DNA of 64,000 nucleotides from Xylogone sp. PMI_703 (Eukaryota > Ascomycota > Leotiomycetes). The first letter of the stretch is position 1, and each line of letters opens with the position of its first letter. Positions 23,999 through 33,659 of this stretch are shown here, piece by piece. The position numbers and the translations under genes were made by a program. Below the pieces are notes generated by a model. The model did not search any database, was not told where the DNA came from, and worked only from the letters and a program-made list of their open reading frames with translations. Where the stretch lies: NCBI GenBank assembly GCA_021399445.1, contig JAJTUQ010000001.1:4092001-4156000 (forward strand). The letters run 5' to 3'.

Positions 23999-25749
23999 TC
24001 AAAATTTTACGAAATCCTGCTGCATTTTTATGCCCGGATCTGGCGTTGCATCGTCGTTCTGCAAAAGCTCTTCTTCTTCAAACTCATCAGAATCAACGTC
24101 ATCGCTGTCAATCTCCTCCTCCTCTTCCTCGTCGCTTGAGACATCACTGCTAGAATCTTCTGCCCCGGCTTCTCCTCGAGCTGCTTGCTTGCGTATCACA
24201 CTCGCCTTATATCGATGTGGTAATTTGCACCCTTTCGTGTTGCAGACACCTGTGTTACTAAAGTCAGGGCACTCATGAGCGTGTTTGTCTTGACAGCTTG
24301 CTCCCTTTTCACAATAGCCATAAACTGCAAATGGCCTGCAAATTAGGGCATTTGGAGCTACACGGACATGGGCATAACGGCAGTTCGGGTTAGAGCAATT
24401 TCCTTTCATGAAATGCATGCAGATGGGTGTTCTTTCGGGGGTGAGCTCATGAGAAAGATCACAAGAATCTCCACTTGGACATGATCCCGTTTGAAGGAAT
24501 TCTTTGCAAATTGCAACTTTGGATGCATCATGGATATAAGGGCATTTGGGGCCCTTGGTACATGAACCTAGAAGAATGCCGTGTTAGCTGGTGTCCAAAT
24601 CTGGCTCCTCGAGCAGATTTGTCCTTCAACAGGTATAATGAAGCAGGGAGAAGGGAGCTACCCGTTGTGGAGAACCTCTTGCAAGGCTCATTAATCTTCT
24701 TGACCGGACCATTTTTCCTAGTTCCCACGTTATCAGCACTCATCATAATCAAATACACTTTTGACGCGCTATAACGGCACAAGACATTTCCATACCGGTG
24801 AGCCTTGACTATTCCAGCACGATACATATTGCCATTTTTGCTTCTATAGAATCTGACACCTCCGACTAAGGCGGTTTTTGGGGTAGTTTTTGCTGCGTTG
24901 ATATCACCTGAACTGTGTGAGCTAAGACCTGCTTGATGCTGTCCAACCGTATCTTCGGCGACTGGTATCTGTAATTTCTCACCAGAGACTTTCACAAGCT
25001 TGCTTCCATTTTTCGCAACCCGAAACCGAATGCCTTGAATATCAATCTCGTAGACACCAGGGATATCACTAGGACGTGAAGTAACGTTTCCAGAAGTGAC
25101 AACATTACTACCGACTCGTTGTAAATGTCTATTAAGTCTTGCCCTTTCTCGTTCGTCACGTTGTTTGAGTTTCTGCATCCGCGTTTCTTCGATGGCTTTT
25201 ACTCGGTGCTGACTGTTTTTCTCGAAGACAGCTGTATTGATAAGTTGCAGATGGCGATCCGTTTTCGATACCCATGCTGGACTCTGGGTCTTTGACTGGT
25301 CAGTATCTGCGTCGGCATTTTCTGGAACTTGACCTGCAGGATCCGATGTCGAGGAATTCGCGTTGTTGCCGTTCAATACAAGGGTTTTGTTCCTATGGAT
25401 CTGAGACGGCCGGCCACCCCTTTGGTATCCTCTCGCGGAGTAGCTGCCACGACCGCCACGACCTCTCGACATCCATCCTGCATGTGCTTGAGAACTATCG
25501 TCAGATGTTGCGATTCGTTGAAGCTCTTGGCGTGCTGTGGCCCTACCTCCCCAACTGTTTGCATATGGACCCGGCGATGACGTTTGGCTATGCGGGCGAC
25601 TCCCTGCAGATTGACTATTCTTATGTCTATTTATTTGGCCTGACGCAAAATGCATATCAGATACAATGCATGTCCCGAAGATTTAGTGGCGCAAGCTTAC
25701 CAGCTAGCTGGCTAATTTTGGCTAGGATCTCTTGATCCTCAGAAGCCAT
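23999..25749 (-). CDS. Five-CCCH zinc-finger protein (ZC3H3/Red5-like)
   Basis: Exons complement(25701..25749), (24662..25639), (23999..24567); 1596 nt, 531 residues. Exon 1 encodes MASEDQEILAKISQLAG. The N-terminal half has Arg/Gly-rich sequence (GRGGRGSYSARGYQRGGR) and predicted disorder. Five CCCH fingers run from about residue 336 to 450: CKRFSTTGSC.., CKEFLQTGSC.., CMHFMKGNC.., CRPFAVYGYC.. and CPDFSNTGVC.., each followed by C-x3-H. The second splice (GTAGCT / TTCTAG) joins the two halves of the first finger, which confirms the join. The C terminus is very acidic (SSDVSSDEEEEEEIDSDDVD). Five tandem CCCH fingers fit animal ZC3H3 and fission-yeast Red5, which act in nuclear RNA polyadenylation, export and RNA decay. 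Divergent from TFIIF-beta. Confidence 0.88.
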
Positions 25750-26119
25750 AGCGAAAAGCTATTTATTAGATGTCGTTTCAAATAAGCGTTCTAAACAATA
25801 AACTTCTTTGTAAATAGAAAAAGTCCTTGTATTGGTCACGATAAAAGAAGTAGCGTAAATATTGATAGAAGTGAACGCAAGCCACATTAGAAGTTGTTAG
25901 ATATCACACCAGCGGTTCGCGCTAAGCGACCCCAGGATTAGCGCCAAATTGAGGTTCAGACGTCAGCGTAGATCCTTGTCCATCTTCCAAGCTCTCCAGA
26001 TACTAACATCATCGCAAGAATTCGCGACGCGGAACAGAGAAACACCATTGCCGCATTTTCTGGTTCTTGACACAATCTGTATGGAGGATCTTCGATAATT
26101 AGTGTTGTGAAAAGGAGCC
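25750..26119. promoter_or_regulatory. Divergent promoter, CCCH protein / TFIIF-beta
   Basis: 370 bp between two divergent ATGs of genes that both act in nuclear RNA synthesis or processing. No clear TATA box. Co-regulation is possible but unproven. Confidence 0.5.
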
Positions 26120-27379
26120 ATGGCAGAACCTCTCATCAAGCCAGACCCGGACGCTCCTGGCGCCTCGCCCGCCAATTTTGAAGAGGATGACATCTACGAG
26201 GATGCTGGAGACCTTGAATTCAATACGGATCCTAAATATCAAACACTATATCTGGCTCGCATCCCGAAATATTTATGGGAGGCTTGGTCGAAATTGGATG
26301 ATGATGCAGAGATCAGAATTGGAACCATTAGGCAGACTACGGAGGTCACACCTGATGGACAACAAAAGGCAAGCAGTTTCCAAATCGGAGAGAATTGCAA
26401 TGCTGACGCGCGCTAGACATCATTGTCAATGCTTCTTTCATCAGAGCTAGCAGAGCACCAAATGGTACCCAAGGAATATGTATTGGATGTGACAGAGGAG
26501 TCGGTCAAGAATACATTCGTTTTTACTGAGCAAGATCTTCCTGGGTTCAAGTCAAAGTCAAAGCAGAAATTCGATCCTGCTAGCGCCAATATTCCTGCTA
26601 GACTTAATCGGGACAAACAGCAAAAACCAGCGATGAAAGGCCCTTACGATCAGAATAAGCGGTTCCAGCCTTACTACAGGAAGGCAATACCAAGTAAGAT
26701 GAGCTTGAGGCTAAAATGATATGAGTGTTACTAATTGTTTATAATTAGAACGGACTACGCTAGTCGGACGAATCGCTCATGAAGTTAATTGTGTTGCAGT
26801 CGAGAATGAGGAATCAGAAAGACTTCTTGCAGAGCGTACACTTGAAGCTATGAGACCAAAATTAGGCACCAAATTCTTAAACGAAGACGTTTCAAGCATT
26901 GGACATGGTTTCATCCAACCGGGTACTGTTGGTGCAATGAACACATTTGGTGGATTCATCGTAAGTGCAAACTGCTTAATCCCAAGTGCTCAACTAACAA
27001 TTTACAGAAAACCAAAGGGACTGCCGCTGGAAATCGACCACAGCTCAGCAAAACTGCTCGTATGCCTCAGAACGAGCTGCTGGACAAGATTTTTGAGTGC
27101 TTCAGGAGATACAATTATTGGTCTATGAAGGCCTTACGTGCAGAGCTTCAACAACCAGAGGCTTACCTTCGCGAGACTCTGGAAAAGGTCGCAGTACTGG
27201 CAAAGAGTGGTCGCTTCGCTACACAGTGGTCTTTGAAACCGGAGAACAAGCTCGACAATTACCAAGGTGTGGGCGATGCTATTGCTCCAGTCTCTGACAA
27301 TGCACCAGGAGACGAGTCTGAAATGGGGGATGATGAGGATGAGGATGAGGATATCAAATTTGAGGATGTGGTTTCCTAA
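26120..27379 (+). CDS. TFG2: TFIIF subunit beta (RAP30/Tfg2), with a GC-AG intron
   Basis: Exons 26120..26368, 26417..26693, 26749..26960, 27008..27379; 1110 nt, 369 residues. The N-terminal dimerisation barrel shows KYQTLYLARIPKYLWEAWS, then MLLSSELAEHQMVPKEYVLDV and NTFVFTEQDLPGFKSKSK; RTTLVGRIAHEVNCVAVE follows. Exon 4 has the winged-helix DNA-binding domain (RMPQNELLDKIFECFRRYNYWSMKALRAELQQPEAYLRETLEKVAVL) and an acidic tail. Intron 1 starts with GCAAGC and ends GCTAG with a CTGAC branch, so it is a GC-AG intron of 48 bp; no GT donor keeps the frame. The protein partners TFIIF-alpha to bring RNA polymerase II into the pre-initiation complex. Confidence 0.93.
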
Positions 27380-27834
27380 ACAATTTACTAATACATTATG
27401 CATGTTACGGCGTTATGGGAGATGCATATTCGGCATCCGGTAGGTGTTCTTGGGGTCTTGAAGTATGCACATATCGGTCTATACACTGGTGAGGAAGCAA
27501 TACCTGGAAAACTGTGTATTACAAACAAAATAGAAAGAACAGTGGATTTGAAAATACCCGCTACAAACTTAATTACAGCCCTCTCATATATATGCGAGGG
27601 GTGCTCCATAATCTCCCTTGGAGCATTCACCTCTCATTTAGGATATTTCTACTTTATCCTTTGCCACATAACTAAGTCGTGGGATCGACCCAAGTGACAC
27701 GACGACCAACGGCTAATGACTGTTTTTGCATGTCATGTATAAAGAGCAGCAGAAATTCAAAGAGAGGAGGCCTACTATAAACTTCATGTAGATCATATTA
27801 ACCTTTAAAAATAGAAGCACTCTGCTTCTCCTAG

Positions 27835-28620
27835 ATGCAACTCTCAGTAGCGACTTTGCCAGGTCTTAAAAGTCACTTCAAAAGTATCATAATGGCCAAA
27901 GAGCAAGAATCTGTCAGGATGATTGAGGATAGGTCAGGAGATTCTTCTTCTGCTGTATTAAAAGTTCAAGGTACGGGAACTCTCCAGAATATAAAGGCCT
28001 ATCATTCACACACTTCTATTCCTGGAACTTTCAAACAAAGCAGTCTCCGAAAAGAGCAAGTTTTCCGCGAAGTCAGGAGTCCGTGTGTATCCGTCTTTAC
28101 ACCTACCTTTACACTACTGGAAACCCACCTACCGGTAGCAACGCTGAGACAATCTTCTAGCTAGGTCAATTTGGCAATGAATACGCGGATAGCAGCCAGT
28201 GGTTGTATGACTCCACCATGAATACTTCCGAGCCTTTTAATGCTCAAGACTGTAACAAGAGTATCAGCTTCTATGCTAGAGCAAGAAACTAGGATTTCTA
28301 CGAAATAGTGACGGCACTTTATGTGGCACATGTTACCCTAAGCACTGACTTTCAAAGTGGTGCTAAACAGAGGATTCTCTAGTTCTAAACAACATCTACC
28401 TAATAAAAGCTAGATCGATACATATCACGGTCTCAGTCACCTGCCATATCGGCCTCCGGCACACTGACAGGGGAGGTCGACAGGGACGGCCCAGCTACCA
28501 GGGATTCCATGACTATGGCTCCCCTAAATTATGGTAGGAGGCCAGAGAACAATTTCGTAGATATCTATTGGAGGGCTCTAACTATCAACTCACTATTATA
28601 TTACTACGCCCTCATTGTAT
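27835..28620 (+). pseudogene. Possible degraded protein-coding relic, unknown family
   Basis: An ATG-started frame of 109 codons (27835-28164) is followed at once, in another frame, by a protein-like stretch (QFGNEYADSSQWLYDSTMNT, then CNKSISFYARARN, a stop, then DFYEIVTALYVAHVTLSTDF). Further down, around 28445-28610, another frame reads MTMAPLNYGRRPENN and VDIYWRALTINSLLYYYA. Composition is protein-like but broken by stops and frame changes, with no splice signals that rejoin it cleanly. I do not recognise the family. Confidence 0.3.
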
Positions 28621-29319
28621 TTCATTACTGACAGTACTCGGGCCAATCCCCAGTCTTCCTCCACTCCGTACAACCAACGCCCGGACACCTCCAGCGTATA
28701 GCGTATTCTCTGGAGGTACGGCATCATTCTCATAACGTGACTCATCTGAAGCCGTCAGCAACTGTACAAATATTCACTCTCGGAGTTTATAAAAGATTCC
28801 GATACCGGCTTTCGTTTTAGAGGATTTTGTGCTCTTCGTTGCTTCGAACCAGCTACTAAGCGTGCTAGGCAGGCTTATCTAGTCTGTACCGAGCTAGCTT
28901 ATCAACCGATAAGCCCCTCCTTGTGATTCAGCCCATCCCACCACAGGAAGCTCATGTGCCCTTATTTCCTCATAAATCACAAATAATCATTATATATATC
29001 AGGAGATTATGAGTTGTTTGACCTCAATGTAAGACATATTGTATGACCGCGTGAGCTCTGCCCAGACACGCGGATATCGTATTCTGCATACCCCGCACCA
29101 CCATCACACTCAAATACGGTCAATGTCAAGGGAGAAAAAAAGAGCCAATCGAAATCTTTGATCTTCACATAGATAAACACTTTGAATCAAGTAGGTATTT
29201 TTATTTGAACTTTTATGTGCACTAACCATCAGCTTGCTTGCTCCTCGTCTAATCGGAGACTGTAATTATGCAATGGTGGCGCTTAAGATATCATAGATAT
29301 AAGATCTAAAAATCTCGAG

Positions 29320-29338
29320 AAAAAAAAAATGAAAAAAA
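29320..29338 (-). terminator. Pol III T-run terminators of tRNA-Pro copy 1
   Basis: Two T runs on the minus strand (7 T at 29338-29332 and 10 T at 29329-29320) just downstream of the tRNA 3' end, as expected for RNA polymerase III termination. Confidence 0.8.
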
Positions 29339-29351
29339 TGATTAAATAGTT

Positions 29352-29479
29352 GGCGCAATCCAGGGATCGAACCTGGGACCTCTCGCACCCTAAGCGAGAA
29401 TCATACTAGTCAACGATGTTAGTCAATGATACACCAAGGCAGCTGGAGAACTTTCACTTACCCGCTAGACCAATTGCGC
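29352..29479 (-). tRNA. tRNA-Pro(AGG), copy 1, with 56-bp mRNA-type intron in the D-loop
   Basis: On the minus strand: acceptor 5' strand GCGCAAT (29479-29473), D-arm start TGGTCTAGCGG, then an insert at 29461-29406, then TATGATTCTCGC, anticodon loop TTAGGGT (anticodon AGG, no intron there), GCGAGAGG, T-arm CCAGG-TTCGATC-CCTGG, acceptor 3' strand ATTGCGC and discriminator C (29352). Without the insert the molecule is a perfect 72-nt tRNA very close to yeast tRNA-Pro(AGG) through the D and anticodon arms. The insert starts GTAAGTG, contains GACTAAC 15-20 nt before its end, and ends GACTAG: donor, branch point and acceptor of a spliceosomal intron. It lies right after the conserved G18-G19, directly behind the A box (TGGTCTAGCGG). 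The B box GGTTCGATCC is intact. Confidence 0.93.
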
Positions 29480-30630
29480 AATTTTTTATTTGGGGATCGA
29501 TAATTAGAATATATACACTACCTATCAGAAATCTGGCGGTCTCATGCTATTACAGCACTAAGTACAGGACCTCTTTGTAGTCCAACAACATAATTGATCA
29601 TGCACTTTAATCTTGTATCGTAATAGCACAATCTCGAAACCTTCGTACTTAAACACGATTCGCTACCAAAAGATCTAGTTCATAGGGACTAACATGATGC
29701 GAAAACATAGCAAAATGTCCAATGGTAAAATACAATACATTAATATTTCTTATATAACCTTGGTACACAAAGTTATGGGGATACAGGTTCAGCTCTGCTA
29801 GGCTATGGGGACAGAATCTCTGGTTTGAAGGCTGATTGTCTCTTAGCCTTGGGACCTTATTGTTTGCGGGTCCCTGTTTAAGGATAACTTATATCATAGA
29901 TATCGTAAATATATATTTGTATTAAGTTATTCTATAATCAGTGAGCTTGATTGGACTCTCCTGTCACACGATCCTCTCGGCGATTCTGGGGTGGAACTCA
30001 AAGTCCCGTCTAATCTCGACTCTCGTACAAAATTAGTCTAGGCTGGATCGAACTCTAGAAGAGCAAAGCGTTCAGGGGAATTCGAAGTTCGGGTTTTCTA
30101 TTCGATTGAATATCCGGTAAGGACTGCCATAAGTCGAACAGCAACAGGCTCCTGACTGAAAAACGCATCGCAGTGACACCTTCCACTGGTATCAGGGTCT
30201 ACGGCACGAGTATTGGGCAAATCATATGGAACAGAGACTCAATTAATCGAGAGTATAGATGATACTATCAATTCCTAAATCCGCTTTTTCGGCGTAAATT
30301 GGGCCCGCGTCATTGTTTGTAAGATACCTGTAAACTCGATAAATGGTGATCAGTGAGTTGTGGCAAGGTTGATTCAACTTATATATACAAACACATTCAA
30401 AAATCTACATACTGATTTCTCCTGCTTCCCTCGAGTAGCAAGAGGGGACGACTAAAAATGAGAGCCAATTAAGCGAGAGGGCAAGATGCACGAGAGCAAG
30501 AGCGCCCACGATGAAGAGAGAAATCCTCACGCGGCTGAATAACGTGGTTTGTGAATTAGTTTAAGATATTTCCAAAAATTTATGCTACTATACTCACACA
30601 GATGTTTTTGTTTAAAAAGAAAAAATGATT
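29480..30630. other. AT-rich spacer between the two tRNA-Pro genes
   Basis: 1.15 kb, AT-rich, no credible ORF. I see no clear long terminal repeat or target duplication, though old solo LTRs near tRNA genes could be too eroded to recognise by eye. Confidence 0.4.
30620..30625 (-). terminator. Pol III T-run terminator of tRNA-Pro copy 2
   Basis: TTTTTT on the minus strand, 6 nt after the tRNA 3' end and preceded by AATCA as in copy 1. Confidence 0.8.
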
Positions 30631-30759
30631 GGCGCAATCCAGGGATCGAACCTGGGACCTCTCGCACCCTAAGCGAGAATCATACTGAATCGGAGACGTT
30701 AGCTGTTGATACACAATGACAGCTGTTGACTTTTCGCTTACCCGCTAGACCAATTGCGC
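30631..30759 (-). tRNA. tRNA-Pro(AGG), copy 2, with 57-bp mRNA-type intron in the D-loop
   Basis: Same gene structure as copy 1 and identical mature sequence: GCGCAAT acceptor (30759-30753), TGGTCTAGCGG, insert at 30741-30685, TATGATTCTCGC, anticodon loop TTAGGGT, T-arm with GGTTCGATCC, acceptor end ATTGCGC plus C. The insert starts GTAAGCG, has AGCTAAC about 16 nt before its end, and ends GATTCAG. It lies at exactly the same nucleotide as in copy 1. The two inserts share GTAAG, GAAA, CAGCTG, GTGTATCA and CTAAC in the same order but differ elsewhere, so they are homologous introns that have diverged while keeping their splice signals. Confidence 0.93.
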
Positions 30760-31855
30760 TGGCTTCCTTTTCATCTCTCTTATGAGAATTGAAGTCAAAA
30801 AATGTGTAGCTCTTACTACTAGATATAGATAGGGGTGTTGTTCAGGGATGAATCCCCCGCTAGTGCTGTACGAATGCAGTACTTAACCGCTGTAGCTCCA
30901 GACACTATGTACGATGGCCACCATGGCAGCGGATGGAGTTTATCCGAGCAACAGAGGAATGGAACAACTACATTTCAGCTACACCCATATGAGAATGGAT
31001 GGTGCACACGACGACGCCTCTTCGGTCCCTTTGAGCGGCACATTGTGGCAGTGAATAATGCAAGATTCCAATAGCCGACCCAGTTTGGGACCCCGAAACT
31101 ACATTGTGCCTCTATACGAACGCCAACCACCTTCCAGAAGCTGAATCCAATATCGGAAACCCGCCCGCCCAGGCCTCTAGTGCTCGCCCTTACGGCCCTT
31201 AGAATTCCCATGACCCTGTGCCGTACATTGGCCTAAGGTATGGAAGGGTGCACTATCCATGGTGAGGTATATTTCCTCCAGTCGCTTCCTCCACCTCCCC
31301 TCTCCTTCGCCGCCGCAAACTGCAAGGAACCCGAGACGGACTGTGTAGGCGTGGGTTTTGATAAACGGTCCCTCCTCGAGTTGACAGATGCGGCATTTAA
31401 AAGCTCGCCGCTGCGAAGGAGAAAATGGGTTGAGACGTATCCATGCGTTCAGCGCATTTCAAGAAATGAAACCACTTTTCTGGGCAATACTCGCTTACAA
31501 TACTTGATCTCTTCAGCTATGCATCACGTTTTTGACGACTGAGAGTCTGAATAACTTACAAGTGTTTGACTTATATTTATCAAGATGTAGGTTATGTCCA
31601 TCTCTTAGACTAGTTCTACAAATTCTAGAATTTCCTAACATATAATCTGGTTGTAGGAGTGGCAGAAGAAGGAAAGATAGTGATCTATTGCGTGTGTCGC
31701 AGCGGTCAAATGGTCTGGCCTTCAGCCATCACCACTTCCTGTCATCCTCTATTACATCCCCGCCACAGTCACATTACACTCCCTTCATTTCTAAGATCGA
31801 TGGCACAGTGACACCGCGGCTACGTGAGAAAAGGGCGACTGCACTTAGACCTGTT
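30760..31855. other. Intergenic region, possible 5' exon of the F-box gene
   Basis: Contains short ORFs (for example 31240-31542, 100 codons) with no recognisable domain. A CTAAC branch-like site at about 31636 and a TTGTAG acceptor at 31651-31656 open directly into the F-box frame, suggesting an unlocated upstream exon. Confidence 0.4.
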
Positions 31856-32980
31856 ATGGAAAATAGAGGAGATGAGACAGTAGTGATCAAATACAGATCC
31901 TTGATTCCCCCTGCAAAGTCGTTCTCCAATTCTCTCCAGCGACGACGTAATTCCTCATCAACAGCGTCATTAAAATCATTTACCTCTTCCGTACTTAGAA
32001 GGAGAAAATATGCGGTGGCACCTAATCTTTCTACTTTACCAGTCGAGATTTTAGATGCAGTGTGCCAGCACCTCCAGCAGCCGGAGCTCCATGCTCTGAT
32101 GCTAACAAATTCAAACGTCAGCGAGGTTGCAGCGTCATATCTGTATATAAAACCGCACTTTGCAAGCACCTATCGGTATGCCCAGTTTGTCTGGACTGTA
32201 AGTCACAGAGCACACTACGCCCAGATGGTACGAGAGTTGGATCTAAGCTATTGTTGGGGTCAGGGGCAAAAAGACGGAGAACTAGTACCCCTGGCAGGAT
32301 GGAGGGAATTCAAATACCGAAATCATGACCTGTATCACGCAAATCGTGATAGGCTAATGATGGGTCCCATTGGTGTAAACCACCAAAGGCATCTGAGCTC
32401 TTCTCACCCCCCTGCGAGTCCTTTACTGAAAAGCTTTCACCGCACTAGAGATATTCCAGTGGGCGGACTATGCCATGTTCTAGCAGCATGTAAGGGGCTA
32501 CGGTAAGCAAGGATCTTTAATATGCAATAGAACGAACATCTTATCTGACTCCGTCTCAGTAAGGTCAACTTATCCCGGGTTCAGGTAGCAACAGACTTCA
32601 GAGTCCAGCATGAAAGCCACCCTCCAACGGCATTCACAGGCCTGATATTTGTCTCGGATGTCCCAAAATCATGGACATGGCGAGCTAACGAGCTCACTAC
32701 TGTCTTTGCTAATGAGATCATATTCTGGCTTATGAAACTGGAGTATCTCGAGACTCTCATTGCTCGGAATTCCCTGTGGTTGACTACAGCAGGAGTCAGT
32801 CTCATTATGACTCAATGCCAAAGTTTAAAGTACGTTGATTTCACGGCATCTGGAATGGCCATGAACGTTAGGTGGGCGACTGAAGGATCAAAATCCGAGG
32901 TGGAGAAGATTGTGAAGGAGGTGATTAAAAACACCAAAGATCGAGAACGGTTCAATGGTGGCCCCCAGATGATTGAGTAG
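31856..32980 (+). CDS. F-box protein, 5' end uncertain
   Basis: Exons 31856..32502 and 32560..32980; 1068 nt, 355 residues from the first ATG (MENRGDETV). The reading frame is open upstream to about 31652 with no Met, so the real start is probably in an unseen upstream exon. The F-box is APNLSTLPVEILDAVCQHLQQPELHALMLTNSNVSEVAASYLY, followed by leucine-rich-repeat-like strands (MVRELDLSYCWG, LRKVNLSRVQVATDF, LKYVDFTASG). F-box proteins bring substrates to SCF ubiquitin ligases through Skp1; the C-terminal repeats would bind the substrate, which is unknown. The intron (GTAAGC / TCTCAG) splits an Arg codon. Lies next to COP9 subunit 4, a regulator of SCF-type ligases, probably by chance. Confidence 0.78.
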
Positions 32981-33659
32981 GTCGCAACTGAGGAGTAAGG
33001 TGCAATTCTCTTTCATTTTGGAGTATTTGGCATATGGGTTATTTGGGGGTGTAATTGGTGTTATTTTCTGCAAGGTATTATATTTTGCATTGTCTATGTT
33101 GACCCCAGGTGCGCGTTCTTCATTTGGGTATGGAAAGGATGTGGTTTCTTTTCTGAAGATTTTTTGAGGAAATGCCTTTCCGCTGGAGCATGACGAGTCC
33201 ATATTTACTGCTTTCTTAGCCGCCGAGCATATGGGTAAAGGATCGTGTTCATCCAAGATTTTTTTATGGGCCAGTGTAGCTACTAATGAATTTTGGTCTA
33301 TAAGCTCCATCTTTCTAAAGTCAAATTATCCGATCTCAGTTGTTGCACTGTCAGAATCATGTCGATTTTTTGTGATGTTATCAAGCCATATCATACCGAG
33401 AAAGAATGCCCCTGCACTGTAAGATTGAATATAGATCCAATAATAACTTGCAGCGAAGAAATTGTACTGTACATGTGAGAGCGGAAAGGATTATGGTACT
33501 TTACAAGGCTGATGCCCCCTGTAACACTAGACCAGGTCGCTAGAGCCGCTGGCCTCAGAGCTCCCCCACATCCCACCGTCCAAACTCCTGCCCCACCTCA
33601 TCTGCCTGCCTACACCACCTTCTCCGAAAGAGCTACCACTCTCAACACCACAGTTCAAG
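32981..33659. other. Intergenic region, F-box gene / CSN4
   Basis: 679 bp, AT-rich at first, then CA-rich just before the CSN4 start (33530-33659), probably its 5' leader. No gene seen. Confidence 0.5.

Larger units (their letters stand above)
27380..29351. other. AT-rich intergenic region with decayed coding relic
   Basis: About 2 kb between TFIIF-beta and the first tRNA gene. It holds the relic described separately (27835-28620) and otherwise AT-rich DNA without a supported gene. Confidence 0.5.

Noticed and set aside
28830..28880. TTCGAACC-like T-arm suggesting another tRNA
   Set aside because: Flanking bases do not pair into a T-stem and no D or anticodon arm is found nearby.
29352..30759. 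Explaining the tRNA inserts as canonical or bulge-helix-bulge introns
   Set aside because: The anticodon loop is uninterrupted, and copy 2 lacks complementarity at the junctions. GTAAG, CTAAC and AG are present in both, so the spliceosomal reading fits better; not excluded experimentally.
31240..31542. 100-codon ORF with a faint RNase III-like string (FLGNTRLQYLISSAMHH)
   Set aside because: Too short and too weak a resemblance; no second motif and no clear splice links.
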